Positions 35,034 to 44,145 of a stretch of DNA of 64,000 nt are shown here, in pieces. The DNA lies in NCBI RefSeq assembly GCF_012103215.1, contig NZ_JAAVNE010000016.1, positions 41,478 through 105,477 on the forward strand, read 5' to 3'. Under the pieces are notes generated by a model. It had not been told where the DNA came from and ran no database searches. It worked only from the letters and a program-made list of their open reading frames with translations. Origin of the DNA: Falsiroseomonas selenitidurans. Its GTDB lineage: Bacteria > Pseudomonadota > Alphaproteobacteria > Acetobacterales > Acetobacteraceae. Each line of letters starts with the position of its first letter. Positions within the stretch are counted from its first letter, which is position 1. Made by a program: the position numbers and the translations under genes.

Positions 35034-35108
35034 TCCGGCGTGGCGCAGCGGTAGCGCAGCGGACTGTTAATCCGTTGGTCGTTGGTTCGAATCCAACCGC
35101 CGGAGCCA
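35034..35108 (+). tRNA. tRNA-Asn (GTT)
   Basis: Acceptor stem tccggcg/cgccgga, anticodon loop ctgttaa (anticodon gtt), T-arm gttgg-ttcgaat-ccaac, discriminator G and encoded CCA. It lies 73 bp after tRNA-Cys, and the two share the same anticodon-stem bases. A run of ten C follows at 35113-35122. Confidence 0.95.
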
Positions 35109-35197
35109 ATTTCCCCCCCCCCTTCCTCTCCGCCCGTTTTCGCCCGGCCTCCGCCTGCGAGGCCCGCGCGGCGCGATTGTGCGGTGCTTCCAGTGGT

Positions 35198-35220
35198 GAT
35201 AATGAGAATCATTCTTATTC
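35198..35220. promoter_or_regulatory. Fur-box-like site before the PepSY operon
   Basis: gataatgagaatcattcttat closely matches the classic Fur box (GATAATGATAATCATTATC) and stands out as AT-rich. It ends 19 bp before the ATG of the PepSY gene, where it would overlap the promoter or early leader, so the operon is predicted to be repressed by iron. Confidence 0.75.
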
Positions 35221-35239
35221 TCGCAGCCGATGGGACCTC

Positions 35240-35935
35240 ATGCCGGGCCGCTCCTCCCCGCCCCTGCCTGCCCGCGCCGCCCTGCCCGCCGCCCTGCCCG
35301 CCGCCCTGCCCGCCACTGGGCCATCCTTCCGGCACCGGTCCTTCTGGCTCAGGCAGTTGCATCGCTGGCACTGGGTCAGCGCCGCCACCTGCCTGGTCGG
35401 CATGCTGCTCTTCGCCGCCACCGGCATCACGCTGAACCACGCCGCCGATATCGGCGCCCGCCCGGTCACCACCAGCCGCGACGCCACCCTGCCGCCCGCC
35501 CTGCTGCCCCTGCTGGAATCCCCCGCCGGCGAGGCGCGGCAGCCGCTGCCCGCCCCGGTGCAGGAATGGCTCGCCGCGGCGCTCGGCGTGCGCACCGGCG
35601 GGCGGGACGCCGAATGGTCCGCCGGCGACCTCTACCTGGCCCTGCCGCGCCCGGGCGGCGATGGCTGGGTCAGCATCGACCGCGCCACCGGCGCGGTGAC
35701 CCTGGAGACCACCTTCCGCGGCTGGGTCGCCTACCTCAACGACCTGCACAAGGGCCGCGACACCGGGCTCGCCTGGCGCTGGTTCATCGATGTCTTCGCC
35801 GCCGGCTGCCTGGTGTTCTGCGCCACCGGCCTGCTGCTGCTGCACCTGCATGCCGGCGGCCGCCCCGCCACCTGGCCGCTGGCCGGGCTGGGCCTGCTGG
35901 TGCCCGCCCTGCTCGCCCTGCTGTTCATCCACTGA
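35240..35935 (+). CDS. PepSY-associated membrane protein
   Basis: A 231-residue inner-membrane protein. After a Pro/Ala-rich cytoplasmic start with a short repeat (ALPAALPAALPA), the first membrane helix is FWLRQLHRWHWVSAATCLVGMLLFAATGITLNH, then a periplasmic PepSY-like domain (GWVSIDRATGAVTLETTFRGWVAYLNDLHKG) and two more helices (WRWFIDVFAAGCLVFCATGLLLLHLH; a final one at the C-terminus). The His residues at helix ends suggest haem binding as in PepSY ferrisiderophore reductases. First gene of an iron-controlled operon. Confidence 0.88.
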   Translation: MPGRSSPPLPARAALPAALPAALPATGPSFRHRSFWLRQLHRWHWVSAATCLVGMLLFAATGITLNHAADIGARPVTTSRDATLPPALLPLLESPAGEARQPLPAPVQEWLAAALGVRTGGRDAEWSAGDLYLALPRPGGDGWVSIDRATGAVTLETTFRGWVAYLNDLHKGRDTGLAWRWFIDVFAAGCLVFCATGLLLLHLHAGGRPATWPLAGLGLLVPALLALLFIH

Positions 35936-35950
35936 CGAGGCCCCTGCCCC

Positions 35951-36460
35951 ATGCGATTCCTTCCCCTGGTCGCCACCGGCCTCGCCGCCGCCACGCCCCT
36001 GGCGGGCCAGGCGGCGGAGCTTGGCGTGACGATCGAGATCCCGCGCCTGAACGTCGCCGAATACCACCGCCCCTATGTCGCCATCTGGGTGGAACGCCCG
36101 GACCAGCAGGCCGTCGCCACGCTGGCGGTCTGGTACGACGTCGCCATGCGCAACAGCGAAGGCGAGAAGTGGCTGAAGGACATGCGCCAGTGGTGGCGCC
36201 GCGCCGGCCGCAGCATGACCATGCCGGCGGATGGCGTCAGCGGTGCCACGCGCGCGCCCGGCCGCCACAGCCAGGCCTTCACCACCCAGCTCGATGGGCT
36301 GGCGCCCGGCCGCTACGCCCTGGTGGTGGAAGCGGCGCGCGAGGTCGGCGGCCGGGAATTGCTCCGCATCCCCTTCCAATGGCCGCCCGCCGGCCCGCAG
36401 GCCGCCGCCGCCCAGGGCGGCACGGAACTCGGCGCCGTCAGCCTGACCCTGAAGCCCTGA
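35951..36460 (+). CDS. DUF2271 periplasmic protein, predicted flavinylated
   Basis: A 169-residue exported protein (signal peptide MRFLPLVATGLAAATPLAGQAA). It matches the DUF2271 family (VTIEIPRLNVAEYHRPYVAIWVE). Residues 94-100 read D-G-V-S-G-A-T, which fits the ApbE target motif D-x-x-(S/T)-G-A-(S/T), so Thr100 probably carries covalent FMN. The ApbE transferase gene is two genes downstream. Likely the periplasmic electron carrier or terminal reductase of the operon. Confidence 0.87.
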   Translation: MRFLPLVATGLAAATPLAGQAAELGVTIEIPRLNVAEYHRPYVAIWVERPDQQAVATLAVWYDVAMRNSEGEKWLKDMRQWWRRAGRSMTMPADGVSGATRAPGRHSQAFTTQLDGLAPGRYALVVEAAREVGGRELLRIPFQWPPAGPQAAAAQGGTELGAVSLTLKP

Positions 36461-36477
36461 GAGACAGGACCCGCCCC

Positions 36478-37293
36478 ATGGACCTTCCCTTCCTCCGCCG
36501 CCTGCGCCCGCTGGCGCTGGCCACCCTGCTCGCCCTGCCGGTCCCGGCCCTGGCGCACCGCGCCTGGATGCTGCCCTCCGCCACCGTGCTCTCGGGCGAG
36601 GACCCCTGGGTGACGGTGGACGCCGCCATCTCCAACGACCTGTTCTACTTCGAGCATTTCCCCATGCAGCTCGATGGCCTGTCGATCGTGGCGCCGGACG
36701 GCTCGGCCCTGGTGGCGGAGAACCAGGCGCGCGGCCGCTACCGCAGCACCTTCGATCTGCGCCTGAGCCAGCCTGGCACCTACCGCCTCTCGGTCGCCGG
36801 CAGCGGGATGTTCGCGCGCTGGACGGAGGACGGCCAGCCGCGCCGCTTCCGCGGCACGCGCGAGGAATTCGCCCAGCGCGTGCCGGCGAATGCCGAAGGC
36901 CTGCGCGCCAGCCTCGGCCAGCGCCGGGTGGAGGTCTTCGTGACCCGCGGCGCACCGACGGACCGCGCCCTGCAGCCGCTGAACGAGGGGCTGGAGATGG
37001 TGCCGATCACCCACCCGAACGACCTGGTGGCCGATGAGCCGGCGCGCTTCCGCCTGCTGCTGGACGGACAGCCGGCGGCGGGGGTGGAGGTCACCGTCAT
37101 CCCCGGCGGCAACCGCTACCGCGACCAGCTGGGCGAGATGAATGTCAAGGCGGATGCGGAAGGCGCCTTCACCGTCACCTGGCAGGGCCCCGGGATGTAC
37201 TGGCTGAACGCCGAGGTGCGCGACGCCAGATCCGGCATCCCCAATGTCGGCCGCAGCGCCAGCTACGCCGCGACGCTGGAGGTCCTGCCCTGA
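36478..37293 (+). CDS. DUF4198 periplasmic protein
   Basis: A 271-residue exported protein (signal peptide ending PVPALAHR). The DUF4198 pattern is seen in HRAWMLPSATVLSGEDPWVTVDAAISNDLFYFEH and a C-terminal Ig-like domain (LLDGQPAAGVEVTVIPGGNRYRD, then GMYWLNAEV). Relatives accompany TonB receptors and PepSY proteins and may bind metal or siderophore in the periplasm. Its N-terminal mature His could be a metal ligand. Starts 17 bp after the DUF2271 gene. Confidence 0.85.
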   Translation: MDLPFLRRLRPLALATLLALPVPALAHRAWMLPSATVLSGEDPWVTVDAAISNDLFYFEHFPMQLDGLSIVAPDGSALVAENQARGRYRSTFDLRLSQPGTYRLSVAGSGMFARWTEDGQPRRFRGTREEFAQRVPANAEGLRASLGQRRVEVFVTRGAPTDRALQPLNEGLEMVPITHPNDLVADEPARFRLLLDGQPAAGVEVTVIPGGNRYRDQLGEMNVKADAEGAFTVTWQGPGMYWLNAEVRDARSGIPNVGRSASYAATLEVLP

Positions 37294-37313
37294 GCCGCCT
37301 CGCCGACCGGCGC

Positions 37314-38288
37314 GTGCTGGTCCCGCCGATCGCCACCGCGCCGCGCCCCGTCCCGGGCCAGCTGCGGCGAATCGGCGGCGCCACCATGGGCACCGTCTGG
37401 TCGCTGCTCTGGGTCGATCCCGGCCGGCCGGACCCGCGCCCGCTGGTCGAGGCGGCGCTCGCCTCGGTGGTGCAGCAGATGAGCGCCTGGGAGGAAGGCT
37501 CCGACCTCTGCCGCTTCAACCGCGCCCCGGCCGGAAGCTGGCACGCGCTGCCGGGGGCGTTCGCGATGGTGCTGCGCGCAGCGCTGGCGGTGGCGGCGGC
37601 CACCGATGGCGCCTTCGACCCGACCTTGGGCCGGCTGGTGGATCTGTGGGGCTTCGGCCCCAACCCGCCGCCCTGGCCGGCCCCGCCCCCCGCCGCGGCG
37701 CTGGCGGCAGCGCGGGGGGCCGCCGGCTGGCAGCGCCTGCGGCAGGACACCGAGGGGCGCTTCCTGCAGCCGGGCGGGCTGGCCATCGACCTCAACGGCA
37801 TCGCCAAGGGCCATGCGGTGGACCGCGTCGCCGCGCGGCTGCTGGATGCCGGCCTCACCGGCTTCCTGCTGGAGATCGGCGGCGAGCTGCGCGGCGAGGG
37901 CGTGCGCCCGGATGGAACGCCCTGGTGGGTGGCGCTGGAGGGCCCGCCGGAAGCCGGGGCGGCGACGGAACTGCTGGTCGCGCTGCATGGCCTGTCCGTC
38001 GCCACCTCCGGCGACTATCGCCGCGGCTTCAGCCATGGCGGGCGGCGCTATGCGCACACGCTGGACCCGGCGGAAGGCGTGCCGCTGGGCGCCAGCGTGG
38101 CCGCCGTTTCCGTGCTGGCGGGGGACTGCCTGCACGCCGATGCCTGGGCCACCGCGCTGACCGTGCTGGGGCCGGAGGCCGGCCCCGCCTATGCCGCGCG
38201 CCACGGCCTCGCCGCCCGCTTCCTGCTGCGCGGCCCCTCCGGCCTGGCTGAGGTGATGTCGCCGGCGCTCGCCGCCATGCTGGACTGA
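37314..38288 (+). CDS. apbE: FAD:protein FMN transferase (ApbE)
   Basis: A 324-residue flavin transferase that moves FMN from FAD to a Thr or Ser of target proteins. Family motifs: GGATMGTVWSLL, MSAWEEGSDLCRFNR, DGAFDPTLGRLVDLWGFG, LAIDLNGIAKGHAVD, LLEIGGELRGEG, SVATSGDYRRGF, HTLDPAEGVP and the Mg site DCLHADAWATAL. No signal peptide or lipobox is seen at the chosen GTG start, so either it acts in the cytoplasm or the true start lies upstream. Its likely target is the DUF2271 protein. Confidence 0.93.
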   Translation: MLVPPIATAPRPVPGQLRRIGGATMGTVWSLLWVDPGRPDPRPLVEAALASVVQQMSAWEEGSDLCRFNRAPAGSWHALPGAFAMVLRAALAVAAATDGAFDPTLGRLVDLWGFGPNPPPWPAPPPAAALAAARGAAGWQRLRQDTEGRFLQPGGLAIDLNGIAKGHAVDRVAARLLDAGLTGFLLEIGGELRGEGVRPDGTPWWVALEGPPEAGAATELLVALHGLSVATSGDYRRGFSHGGRRYAHTLDPAEGVPLGASVAAVSVLAGDCLHADAWATALTVLGPEAGPAYAARHGLAARFLLRGPSGLAEVMSPALAAMLD

Positions 38289-38304
38289 CCAGGGGATTGG
38301 CTGC

Positions 38305-39786
38305 GTGACGAGCTCGATGCCGCGCCTGCTGGCGGCGCTCGCCCTGGTGCTGCTGTGGCTGGCGCTGTGTGCCGGGATCCTCTGGCGCGAAAGGCGGCGC
38401 CGGCGGGCGCGGGCGGCGCAATCCGATGCCGCGCCGGCCGTGCTGGTGGTGCATGCGAGCCAGACCGGCCTGGCCGAGACGCTGGCGCGGCGCAGCGCCG
38501 AGTCGCTGCGCGCCGGCGGGCTGCCCGTGGCGCTGGCGGCGCTCGGCGCGTTGGATTCCGCGGCGCTGGCCGGCGCCGGAAGCGCGCTGTTCGTCGTCAG
38601 CACCACCGGCGAGGGCGACGCACCCGACTCGGCGGGCCGCTTCCTGCGCCGGGTGATGCCGGCGGCGCCGGACCTCGCCGGGCTGCGCTACGGCGTGCTG
38701 GCGCTGGGCGACCGCAGCTATGCGCAGTTCTGCGCCTTCGGCCGGCAGCTGGATGCCTGGCTGCGCCAGCACGGTGCCACGCCGCTGTTCGACCGGGTGG
38801 AGGTGGATGACGGCGATGCGGCCGCGCTGCACCACTGGCAGGACCATCTCGGCCGGCTGGCGGGCGTGGATGCCCTGCCGGATTGGGCACCGGCGCGATT
38901 TGAACCCTGGCGGCTGGTGGAACGCCGGCTGCTGAACCCCGGCAGTCCCGGCGGCCAGGCCTGGCACCTGGCGCTGCGGCCCCCGGCCGGCATGCGGCCG
39001 GACTGGCAGGCGGGCGACATCGCCGAGATCGGCCCGCGCAACCCGCCGGCGGCGGTGGCAGCCTTCACGGCCCGGCTCGGCCGCGGCGCCCTGCCCGGGC
39101 TGGACTCGCGCCTGCTGCCGGAGGACCCGGCGGCGATCGCCGCGCTGCGCGGGTTGCCGGACCCCGTGGCGGCCCTGCCGGCACCGCCGCACCGGGCCTA
39201 TTCCATCGCCTCCCTGCCTGCATCCGGGCAGGTGGAGCTGCTGGTGCGGCTGGTGCGGCGGGCGGATGGGCGGCCCGGCCTCGGCTCGGGCTGGCTGGCG
39301 CTGCACGCGCCACTCGGCGGGGCGGTCGCGCTGCGCCTGCGCCGCAACGCCGCCTTCCACCCGCCGGCGGCCACGCGCCCGCTGATCCTGATCGGCAATG
39401 GCACCGGCCTTGCGGGTCTGCGCGCGCATCTGCTGGCCCGCCGGGCGGCCGGGGCGCGGCCCAACTGGCTGCTGTTCGGCGAGCGCACGCGGGCGCACGA
39501 CCTGTTCCACGGGGCCGAGATCGCGGGCTGGCGGGCCGATGGCACGCTGGCGCGGCTGGACCTCGCCTTCTCCCGCGATGCGGCCGATGGCGCCCATGTG
39601 CAGGACAGGCTGCGCCAGGCGGCGCCCGAGCTGCGGCGATGGGTGGATGACGGCGCGGCGATCCTGGTCTGCGGCAGCCGGCAGGGCATGGCGGCCGGCG
39701 TGCAGGCTGTGCTGGTCGAGGTGCTGGGCGCGGCGGTGGTGGAGGCGCTGTCGGAAGCCGGCCGCTACCGGCGCGACGTCTATTGA
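38305..39786 (+). CDS. Membrane-anchored flavodoxin/FAD reductase (sulfite reductase/CPR-like)
   Basis: A 493-residue diflavin reductase. One N-terminal membrane helix (about 7-27) precedes a flavodoxin domain with FMN loops HASQTGLAETLA and VSTTGEGDAP, an FAD domain with RAYSIASLP (near residue 297) and an NADPH domain with LIGNGTGLAGLRAHL (near 365) and the C-terminal GRYRRDVY of the cytochrome P450 reductase superfamily. Predicted to pass electrons from NADPH to the membrane PepSY protein. Starts at GTG after agggga; overlaps the convergent gene by seven bases. Confidence 0.92.
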   Translation: MTSSMPRLLAALALVLLWLALCAGILWRERRRRRARAAQSDAAPAVLVVHASQTGLAETLARRSAESLRAGGLPVALAALGALDSAALAGAGSALFVVSTTGEGDAPDSAGRFLRRVMPAAPDLAGLRYGVLALGDRSYAQFCAFGRQLDAWLRQHGATPLFDRVEVDDGDAAALHHWQDHLGRLAGVDALPDWAPARFEPWRLVERRLLNPGSPGGQAWHLALRPPAGMRPDWQAGDIAEIGPRNPPAAVAAFTARLGRGALPGLDSRLLPEDPAAIAALRGLPDPVAALPAPPHRAYSIASLPASGQVELLVRLVRRADGRPGLGSGWLALHAPLGGAVALRLRRNAAFHPPAATRPLILIGNGTGLAGLRAHLLARRAAGARPNWLLFGERTRAHDLFHGAEIAGWRADGTLARLDLAFSRDAADGAHVQDRLRQAAPELRRWVDDGAAILVCGSRQGMAAGVQAVLVEVLGAAVVEALSEAGRYRRDVY

Positions 39787-40877
39787 GCCTCGTCCCAGAA
39801 CACGCCGCGGTCGATCTCGGCCAGCGTGGCGCAGCCGGTCAGCGCCATGGCGATCTCGAGCTCCGTGCGCAGGATCTTCACCACATGGGCGAGCCCGACC
39901 GGCCCGCCCACGGCCAGGCCGTGGATGTAGGGCCGGCCGATCAGCACCGCGCTCGCCCCCAGTGCGATGGCCTTCAGCACATCGGTGCCGCGCCGGATCC
40001 CGCCATCGACCAGCACCGGCACCCGCCCGGCCACGGCCGCGGCGATGCGCGGCAGCGCCTCGATCGCGGCCGGCATGGTGTCCAGCGCCCTTCCGCCATG
40101 GTTGGAGACGATGAGGCCATCCGCCCCGGCCTCGATCGCCCGGCGGGCATCATCCGGCGCCATGATGCCCTTCAGCAGCAGTGGCAGCCGCGTCAGGCGG
40201 CGCAGCCAGGCGACATCCGCCCAGCGTGGCGCGCCATCCAGCAGGCCGCGGAACACCTCGCTCTCTGCCCGGTCGGCGCGGTTGGGCGGGGGCGGGGGCA
40301 GGCCGCGCAGATGCACCGCCTCCACCCCCGGCGGCAGGGCAAAGCCGGCGCGCTGTTCGCGGTTGCGCAGCCCGACCGGCGCATCGACGGTCAGCACGAT
40401 GGCCTGGCAGCCCGCCGCCTCCGCCCGGCGCAGCAGCGCCTCGGTGAAGGGGCGGTCGTGCTGGATGTAGAGCTGGAACCAGAGCGGCCCCTGCCCCGCC
40501 GCCGCCACCTCCTCCACCGCCGTGCTGGACTGGGTGCTGACCACCAGGGTGGCGCGGATGGCCGCGGCGCCGAAGGCGGTGGCGCGCTCGCCATCCGGAT
40601 GCACCAGGCGGTGGAAGGCGACGGGCGCCAGCAGGATGGGATGGTCCATGGCCTGGCCGAACAAGGCCAGCCGGGTATGCGCCTGGCGCAGGTCGCGCAG
40701 CACGCGCCCGGTCAGGCGCAGCCCGGCGAAGGCCGCGCGGTTGGCGGCCAGCGTCACCTCATCCGCGCCGCCGCCGGCCAGATAGGCCCAGATGCGCGGG
40801 TCGAGGCGCTGCCGCGCGGCGGCCTCGTAGTCGTCCAGGGTGACGGTGCCGGGCGGGATGGCGGGCGCGGCGTACAT
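39780..40877 (-). CDS. FMN-dependent alpha-hydroxy-acid oxidase/dehydrogenase
   Basis: A 365-residue TIM-barrel flavoenzyme of the glycolate oxidase/lactate dehydrogenase (LldD) family. Seen: DPRIWAYLAGGGADEVTL, PILLAPVAFHRLVHPDGE, WFQLYIQHD, LTVDAPVGLRNREQRAGF, LKGIMAPDDARRAIEAGADGLIVSNHGGRALD (catalytic His) and VLVDGGIRRGTDVLKAIALGA. Substrate is a small L-2-hydroxy acid. Convergent with the flavodoxin reductase gene. Confidence 0.92.
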   Translation of the reverse strand: MYAAPAIPPGTVTLDDYEAAARQRLDPRIWAYLAGGGADEVTLAANRAAFAGLRLTGRVLRDLRQAHTRLALFGQAMDHPILLAPVAFHRLVHPDGERATAFGAAAIRATLVVSTQSSTAVEEVAAAGQGPLWFQLYIQHDRPFTEALLRRAEAAGCQAIVLTVDAPVGLRNREQRAGFALPPGVEAVHLRGLPPPPPNRADRAESEVFRGLLDGAPRWADVAWLRRLTRLPLLLKGIMAPDDARRAIEAGADGLIVSNHGGRALDTMPAAIEALPRIAAAVAGRVPVLVDGGIRRGTDVLKAIALGASAVLIGRPYIHGLAVGGPVGLAHVVKILRTELEIAMALTGCATLAEIDRGVFWDEAQ

Positions 40878-41044
40878 CGGGGTCTCTCCCGGCGTCCTGC
40901 GCCGTGGTTGGGGTTGCCGCATCGGCCGGGCTGTAGCCAGGGCCGGCGCCTGCCGGCAAGGCGGGTGTGACCTTCCCGCCACAGGAAGGAGGGCGGCGGG
41001 CAGGCCCGGGGAATGTTGCAGCGCGAAGCATTGCGTGACGGCGT

Positions 41045-41080
41045 GAGATGCTAATAAGAATCATTCGCAATTAGCATCTC
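41045..41080. promoter_or_regulatory. Fur-box-like site within a perfect inverted repeat
   Basis: gagatgctaa and ttagcatctc form a perfect 10-bp inverted repeat with a 16-base centre, taagaatcattcgcaa. The centre and inner arms contain taataagaatcattc, similar to a Fur box. The element ends 14 bp before the ATG of the TonB receptor, so the mRNA leader may also fold into this stem. Confidence 0.72.
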
Positions 41081-41094
41081 GGAAAGGATACCCC

Positions 41095-43353
41095 ATGTCG
41101 CGACGCCTTCGTGTGCTGAGCGGCCCGGCCGGCGTGGCGCTGATGGCCGGCCTGGCGCTGGCCATCACCCATGCCGCGGAGGGCCAGGTGGCCGGCACCG
41201 CGGAAGCGCCGGCCGGGACGCCCCAGCCCCACGCCTCGCCCCTGCAGCTTCCCGCCGTGACGGTGGAGACGGACCCCGCCAACACGCTGCAGCGCGCCAC
41301 CGGCATCGGCCGCCTGCCCGGCACGGTGCAGGACACGCCGCAGACCATCAACGTGATCCCGCGCGCCGTGCTGGAACAGCAGCGCGTGACGACCCTGCAG
41401 GAAGCGCTGCGCAACGTCCCCGGCATCACCGCCTCGATCGGCGAGGGCAATGGCGGCGTCAACGGCGACCAGCTGCGCATCCGCGGCTTCTCCGGCCAGA
41501 ACGACATCTATGTCGATGGCCTGCGCGACTTCGGCTCCTACACCCGCGATGCCTTCACCTATGAAAGCGTCTCCGTGCTGAAGGGCCCCTCCGGCAACAC
41601 CTTCGGCCAGAACACCGCGGGCGGCGCGGTGAATGTGCAGACCCGCCTGCCGCATCTGGGCAACGAATACGGCGCGGTCGCCACCGGCGGCACGGGCAAT
41701 TTCTATCGCGGCAGCGTCGACATCAACCAGCAGATCAGCGAGACCGCCGCCGTGCGGCTGAACCTGATGGGCCAGTCCTCGGAGGCCGTGGACCGCGACG
41801 AGGTGCGCTCCCGCCGCTGGGGCATCGCGCCCTCCATCGCCTTCGGCCTCGGCACCGACACCACCTTCAGCGTGGACTACCTGCACCTGGAGGATGACCG
41901 GGTGCCGGATTACGGCGTGCCGGTGGTGACCGCGCCGGGCACCTCCATCGGCCGGCCCGTCACGGAATTCGGCGTGCCGCGCTCCAACTGGTACGGCTTC
42001 GGGCTGGACCGCGACGACGTGACGGTGGACCGCGTGACGGCCCGGCTGCGCCACCAGGCGAATGACTGGCTGACGCTGCACAATGACAGCCGGGTCGGCT
42101 TCGTGACGCGGGACTTCGCCGCCTCCCCCACCAGCTGCGCCGCCGCCTGCGTCACCGCGCTGTTCGACGGCAACCCCGCCACCATCCCGACCGTGCAGGC
42201 GAGCGGCGCCGGCAGCCCCTTCCACCAGGAGACCTGGGGCGCGCAGAACGTGACCACCGCGGTCGCCGACTTCACCTTCGCCGGCTTCCGCAACCAGGCG
42301 ACGGCCGGCTTCGATGCCTGGATCCAGCGCGACGAGCGCACCGGCTACAGCTACAGCCCGAGCACCCGGCCCTTCGTCAGCCTGTACGACCCGAGCCATT
42401 CCTCCGCCGGCTACAGCGTGGTGCCGAGCACCGCGGCCAATGCGACGCGGGAGACGGAGCAGCGCCATCTCGGCGTGTTCTTCTCCGAGCGCCTGTGGCT
42501 GACGCCGCAGCTTTCGATCGTGGGCGGCGTGCGCATCAGCAACTACGACGTGGACTACACCACCTCCGGCCCGACCACGGCGCCGACGCGCCTGGCCGCC
42601 AACGACACCTTCATCGACCCGCGCGGCGCCCTGATCTGGGAGCCGACGCAAAGCCAGACCTACTACTTCTCCTACGCCGAATCGACGAGCCCGCCCGGCT
42701 CCTTCATCACCACCCAGCCCGGCAGCTTCAACGCCAACACCAGCGCGCTCGACCCCGAGCGCAACCGCATCTACGAGGTCGGCGCCAAGTTCAGCCTGCT
42801 GGACAACCGGCTGGGCCTGTTCGGCGCGGTGTTCCAGAACGAGAAGGGCAATGCCTTCGAGACCGATCCGGTCAGCGGCACCACGGTGCAGTCCGGCGAC
42901 CGGCAGCGGGTGCGCGGCGTGGAGCTCGGCGCCACCGGCCAGATCACCCGCGACTGGAGCGTGACCGCCGCCTACAGCTACTTCGACAGCGAGACCACGC
43001 GCTCCTCCACCGCGACGAACGAGGGCAAGCGCGTCGCCTTCGTGCCGGAACACGCGGCCTCGGTCTGGACCACCTACGAGGCGTTCCGCGGCACCGCCTA
43101 CAACATGACGCTCGGTGGCGGCGTCACCTATCGCGGGCAGGTCTACCTGAACGCCGGCAATACCTCCGAAGTCGGCGAGAGCTTCAGCCTCGATGCCCTC
43201 GCCTCGCACAGCTTCGGCGAGAACAACCGGTTCCGCGTCTCGGTCAACGGCTACAACCTGACCGACGAGCTGAACTACGACACGCTGTTCGGCAACCGCG
43301 TGGTGCCGGGCGCTGGCCGCACCGTGCTGTTCAGCCTGGCCGTCACCTACTGA
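41095..43353 (+). CDS. TonB-dependent siderophore receptor
   Basis: A 752-residue outer-membrane receptor with signal peptide (about residues 1-30). The plug domain contains [65 protein letters not shown] and [25 protein letters not shown], the FhuA/FiuA-type siderophore signature. The barrel ends [15 protein letters not shown] TonB-box-like stretch may be [10 protein letters not shown]. Under a Fur-like site and followed by a PiuC-type gene, as for Fiu/PiuA catecholate receptors. Confidence 0.95.
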   Translation: MSRRLRVLSGPAGVALMAGLALAITHAAEGQVAGTAEAPAGTPQPHASPLQLPAVTVETDPANTLQRATGIGRLPGTVQDTPQTINVIPRAVLEQQRVTTLQEALRNVPGITASIGEGNGGVNGDQLRIRGFSGQNDIYVDGLRDFGSYTRDAFTYESVSVLKGPSGNTFGQNTAGGAVNVQTRLPHLGNEYGAVATGGTGNFYRGSVDINQQISETAAVRLNLMGQSSEAVDRDEVRSRRWGIAPSIAFGLGTDTTFSVDYLHLEDDRVPDYGVPVVTAPGTSIGRPVTEFGVPRSNWYGFGLDRDDVTVDRVTARLRHQANDWLTLHNDSRVGFVTRDFAASPTSCAAACVTALFDGNPATIPTVQASGAGSPFHQETWGAQNVTTAVADFTFAGFRNQATAGFDAWIQRDERTGYSYSPSTRPFVSLYDPSHSSAGYSVVPSTAANATRETEQRHLGVFFSERLWLTPQLSIVGGVRISNYDVDYTTSGPTTAPTRLAANDTFIDPRGALIWEPTQSQTYYFSYAESTSPPGSFITTQPGSFNANTSALDPERNRIYEVGAKFSLLDNRLGLFGAVFQNEKGNAFETDPVSGTTVQSGDRQRVRGVELGATGQITRDWSVTAAYSYFDSETTRSSTATNEGKRVAFVPEHAASVWTTYEAFRGTAYNMTLGGGVTYRGQVYLNAGNTSEVGESFSLDALASHSFGENNRFRVSVNGYNLTDELNYDTLFGNRVVPGAGRTVLFSLAVTY

Positions 43354-43359
43354 AGCAGG

Positions 43360-43390
43360 GCCGGCCCGGGGCTTCGCGCCCCGCGCCGGC
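43360..43390. terminator. Hairpin between receptor and hydroxylase genes
   Basis: gccggcccggggc-ttcg-cgccccgcgccggc forms a 13-bp stem with one internal mismatch and a UUCG loop, seven bases after the receptor stop. Lacking a T-run, it may partly terminate or protect the receptor mRNA, lowering expression of the hydroxylase. Confidence 0.45.
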
Positions 43391-43405
43391 AGGGAGTGGC
43401 CTGAC

Positions 43406-44092
43406 ATGCTCGTCCGTATCCCCGAGGTGCTGAACCGCGAGGAAATCCTGCACTGCCGCCGCCTGCTGGAAGCGAGCCAATGGGTGGATGGCCGCGCCAC
43501 CGCCGGCGAGCAATCCGCCAAGGTGAAGCGCAACCTGCAGGTGCCGGAAGGCTCGCCGGTGGCACGCGAACTGGGCGAGGTGGTGCTGCGGGCGCTGGGC
43601 CGCAGCCCGATCTTCACCTCCGCCGCGCTGCCGCTGCGCGTCTATCCGCCGATGTTCAACCGCTACGAGGAGGGCATGCATTTCCACGCCCATGTGGACA
43701 ACGCCATCCGCCACGTTCCCGGCACCGGCGGCATGCGCCTCCGCGCCGATGTCTCCTCCACCCTGTTCCTCAGCGATCCGGCGGAATACGAGGGCGGCGA
43801 GCTGGTGATCCAGGACACCTACGGCGCGCATGCAGTGAAGCTGCCGGCCGGCGACCTGGTGGTCTACCCGGCGACCAGCCTGCACAACGTCACCCCCATC
43901 ACCCGCGGCAGCCGCTGGGGCTGCTTCTTCTGGAGCCAGTCCATGGTGAAGGATGACGGAAAGCGGGCGCATCTGCACGACATGGACATGGCGATCATGG
44001 GGCTGCGCCAGGCGTTGCCGGACGACCATCCCGCCGTCGTCACGCTGACCGCCAGCTACCACAACCTGCTGCGCCGCTGGGCGGAGATGTAG
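43406..44092 (+). CDS. piuC: PiuC-type Fe(II)/2-oxoglutarate PKHD hydroxylase
   Basis: A 228-residue dioxygenase. Metal ligands His96 and Asp98 (FHAHVDNA) and His160 ([15 protein letters not shown], with Arg170 as the 2-oxoglutarate anchor) are intact. PiuC/YbiX proteins accompany Fiu/PiuA siderophore receptors in proteobacteria; the substrate is still debated. Lies 52 bp after the receptor and most likely shares its iron control. Confidence 0.93.
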   Translation: MLVRIPEVLNREEILHCRRLLEASQWVDGRATAGEQSAKVKRNLQVPEGSPVARELGEVVLRALGRSPIFTSAALPLRVYPPMFNRYEEGMHFHAHVDNAIRHVPGTGGMRLRADVSSTLFLSDPAEYEGGELVIQDTYGAHAVKLPAGDLVVYPATSLHNVTPITRGSRWGCFFWSQSMVKDDGKRAHLHDMDMAIMGLRQALPDDHPAVVTLTASYHNLLRRWAEM

Positions 44093-44100
44093 CGCCGGCG

Positions 44101-44145
44101 CCCGGTCCTGGATCGCCCGGTCGCGGATCGCCCGGTCCTGGATCC
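44101..44145. repeat. 15-bp tandem repeat, three copies
   Basis: Units cccggtcctggatcg, cccggtcgcggatcg and cccggtcctggatcc follow one another in the gap between piuC and the convergent small gene. A diverged fourth copy (tcagtcgcggatggc) runs into the last codons of that gene. Confidence 0.8.

Noticed and set aside
34890..35108. tRNA genes as an integration site for a mobile element
   Set aside because: No integrase, no duplicated tRNA 3' end and no change in gene type on either side.
41071..43617. An 848-residue minus-strand open frame across the TonB receptor
   Set aside because: Same cause; the composition (Gly, Ala, Val, His repeats) is that of an antisense shadow, and the receptor frame is unmistakable.
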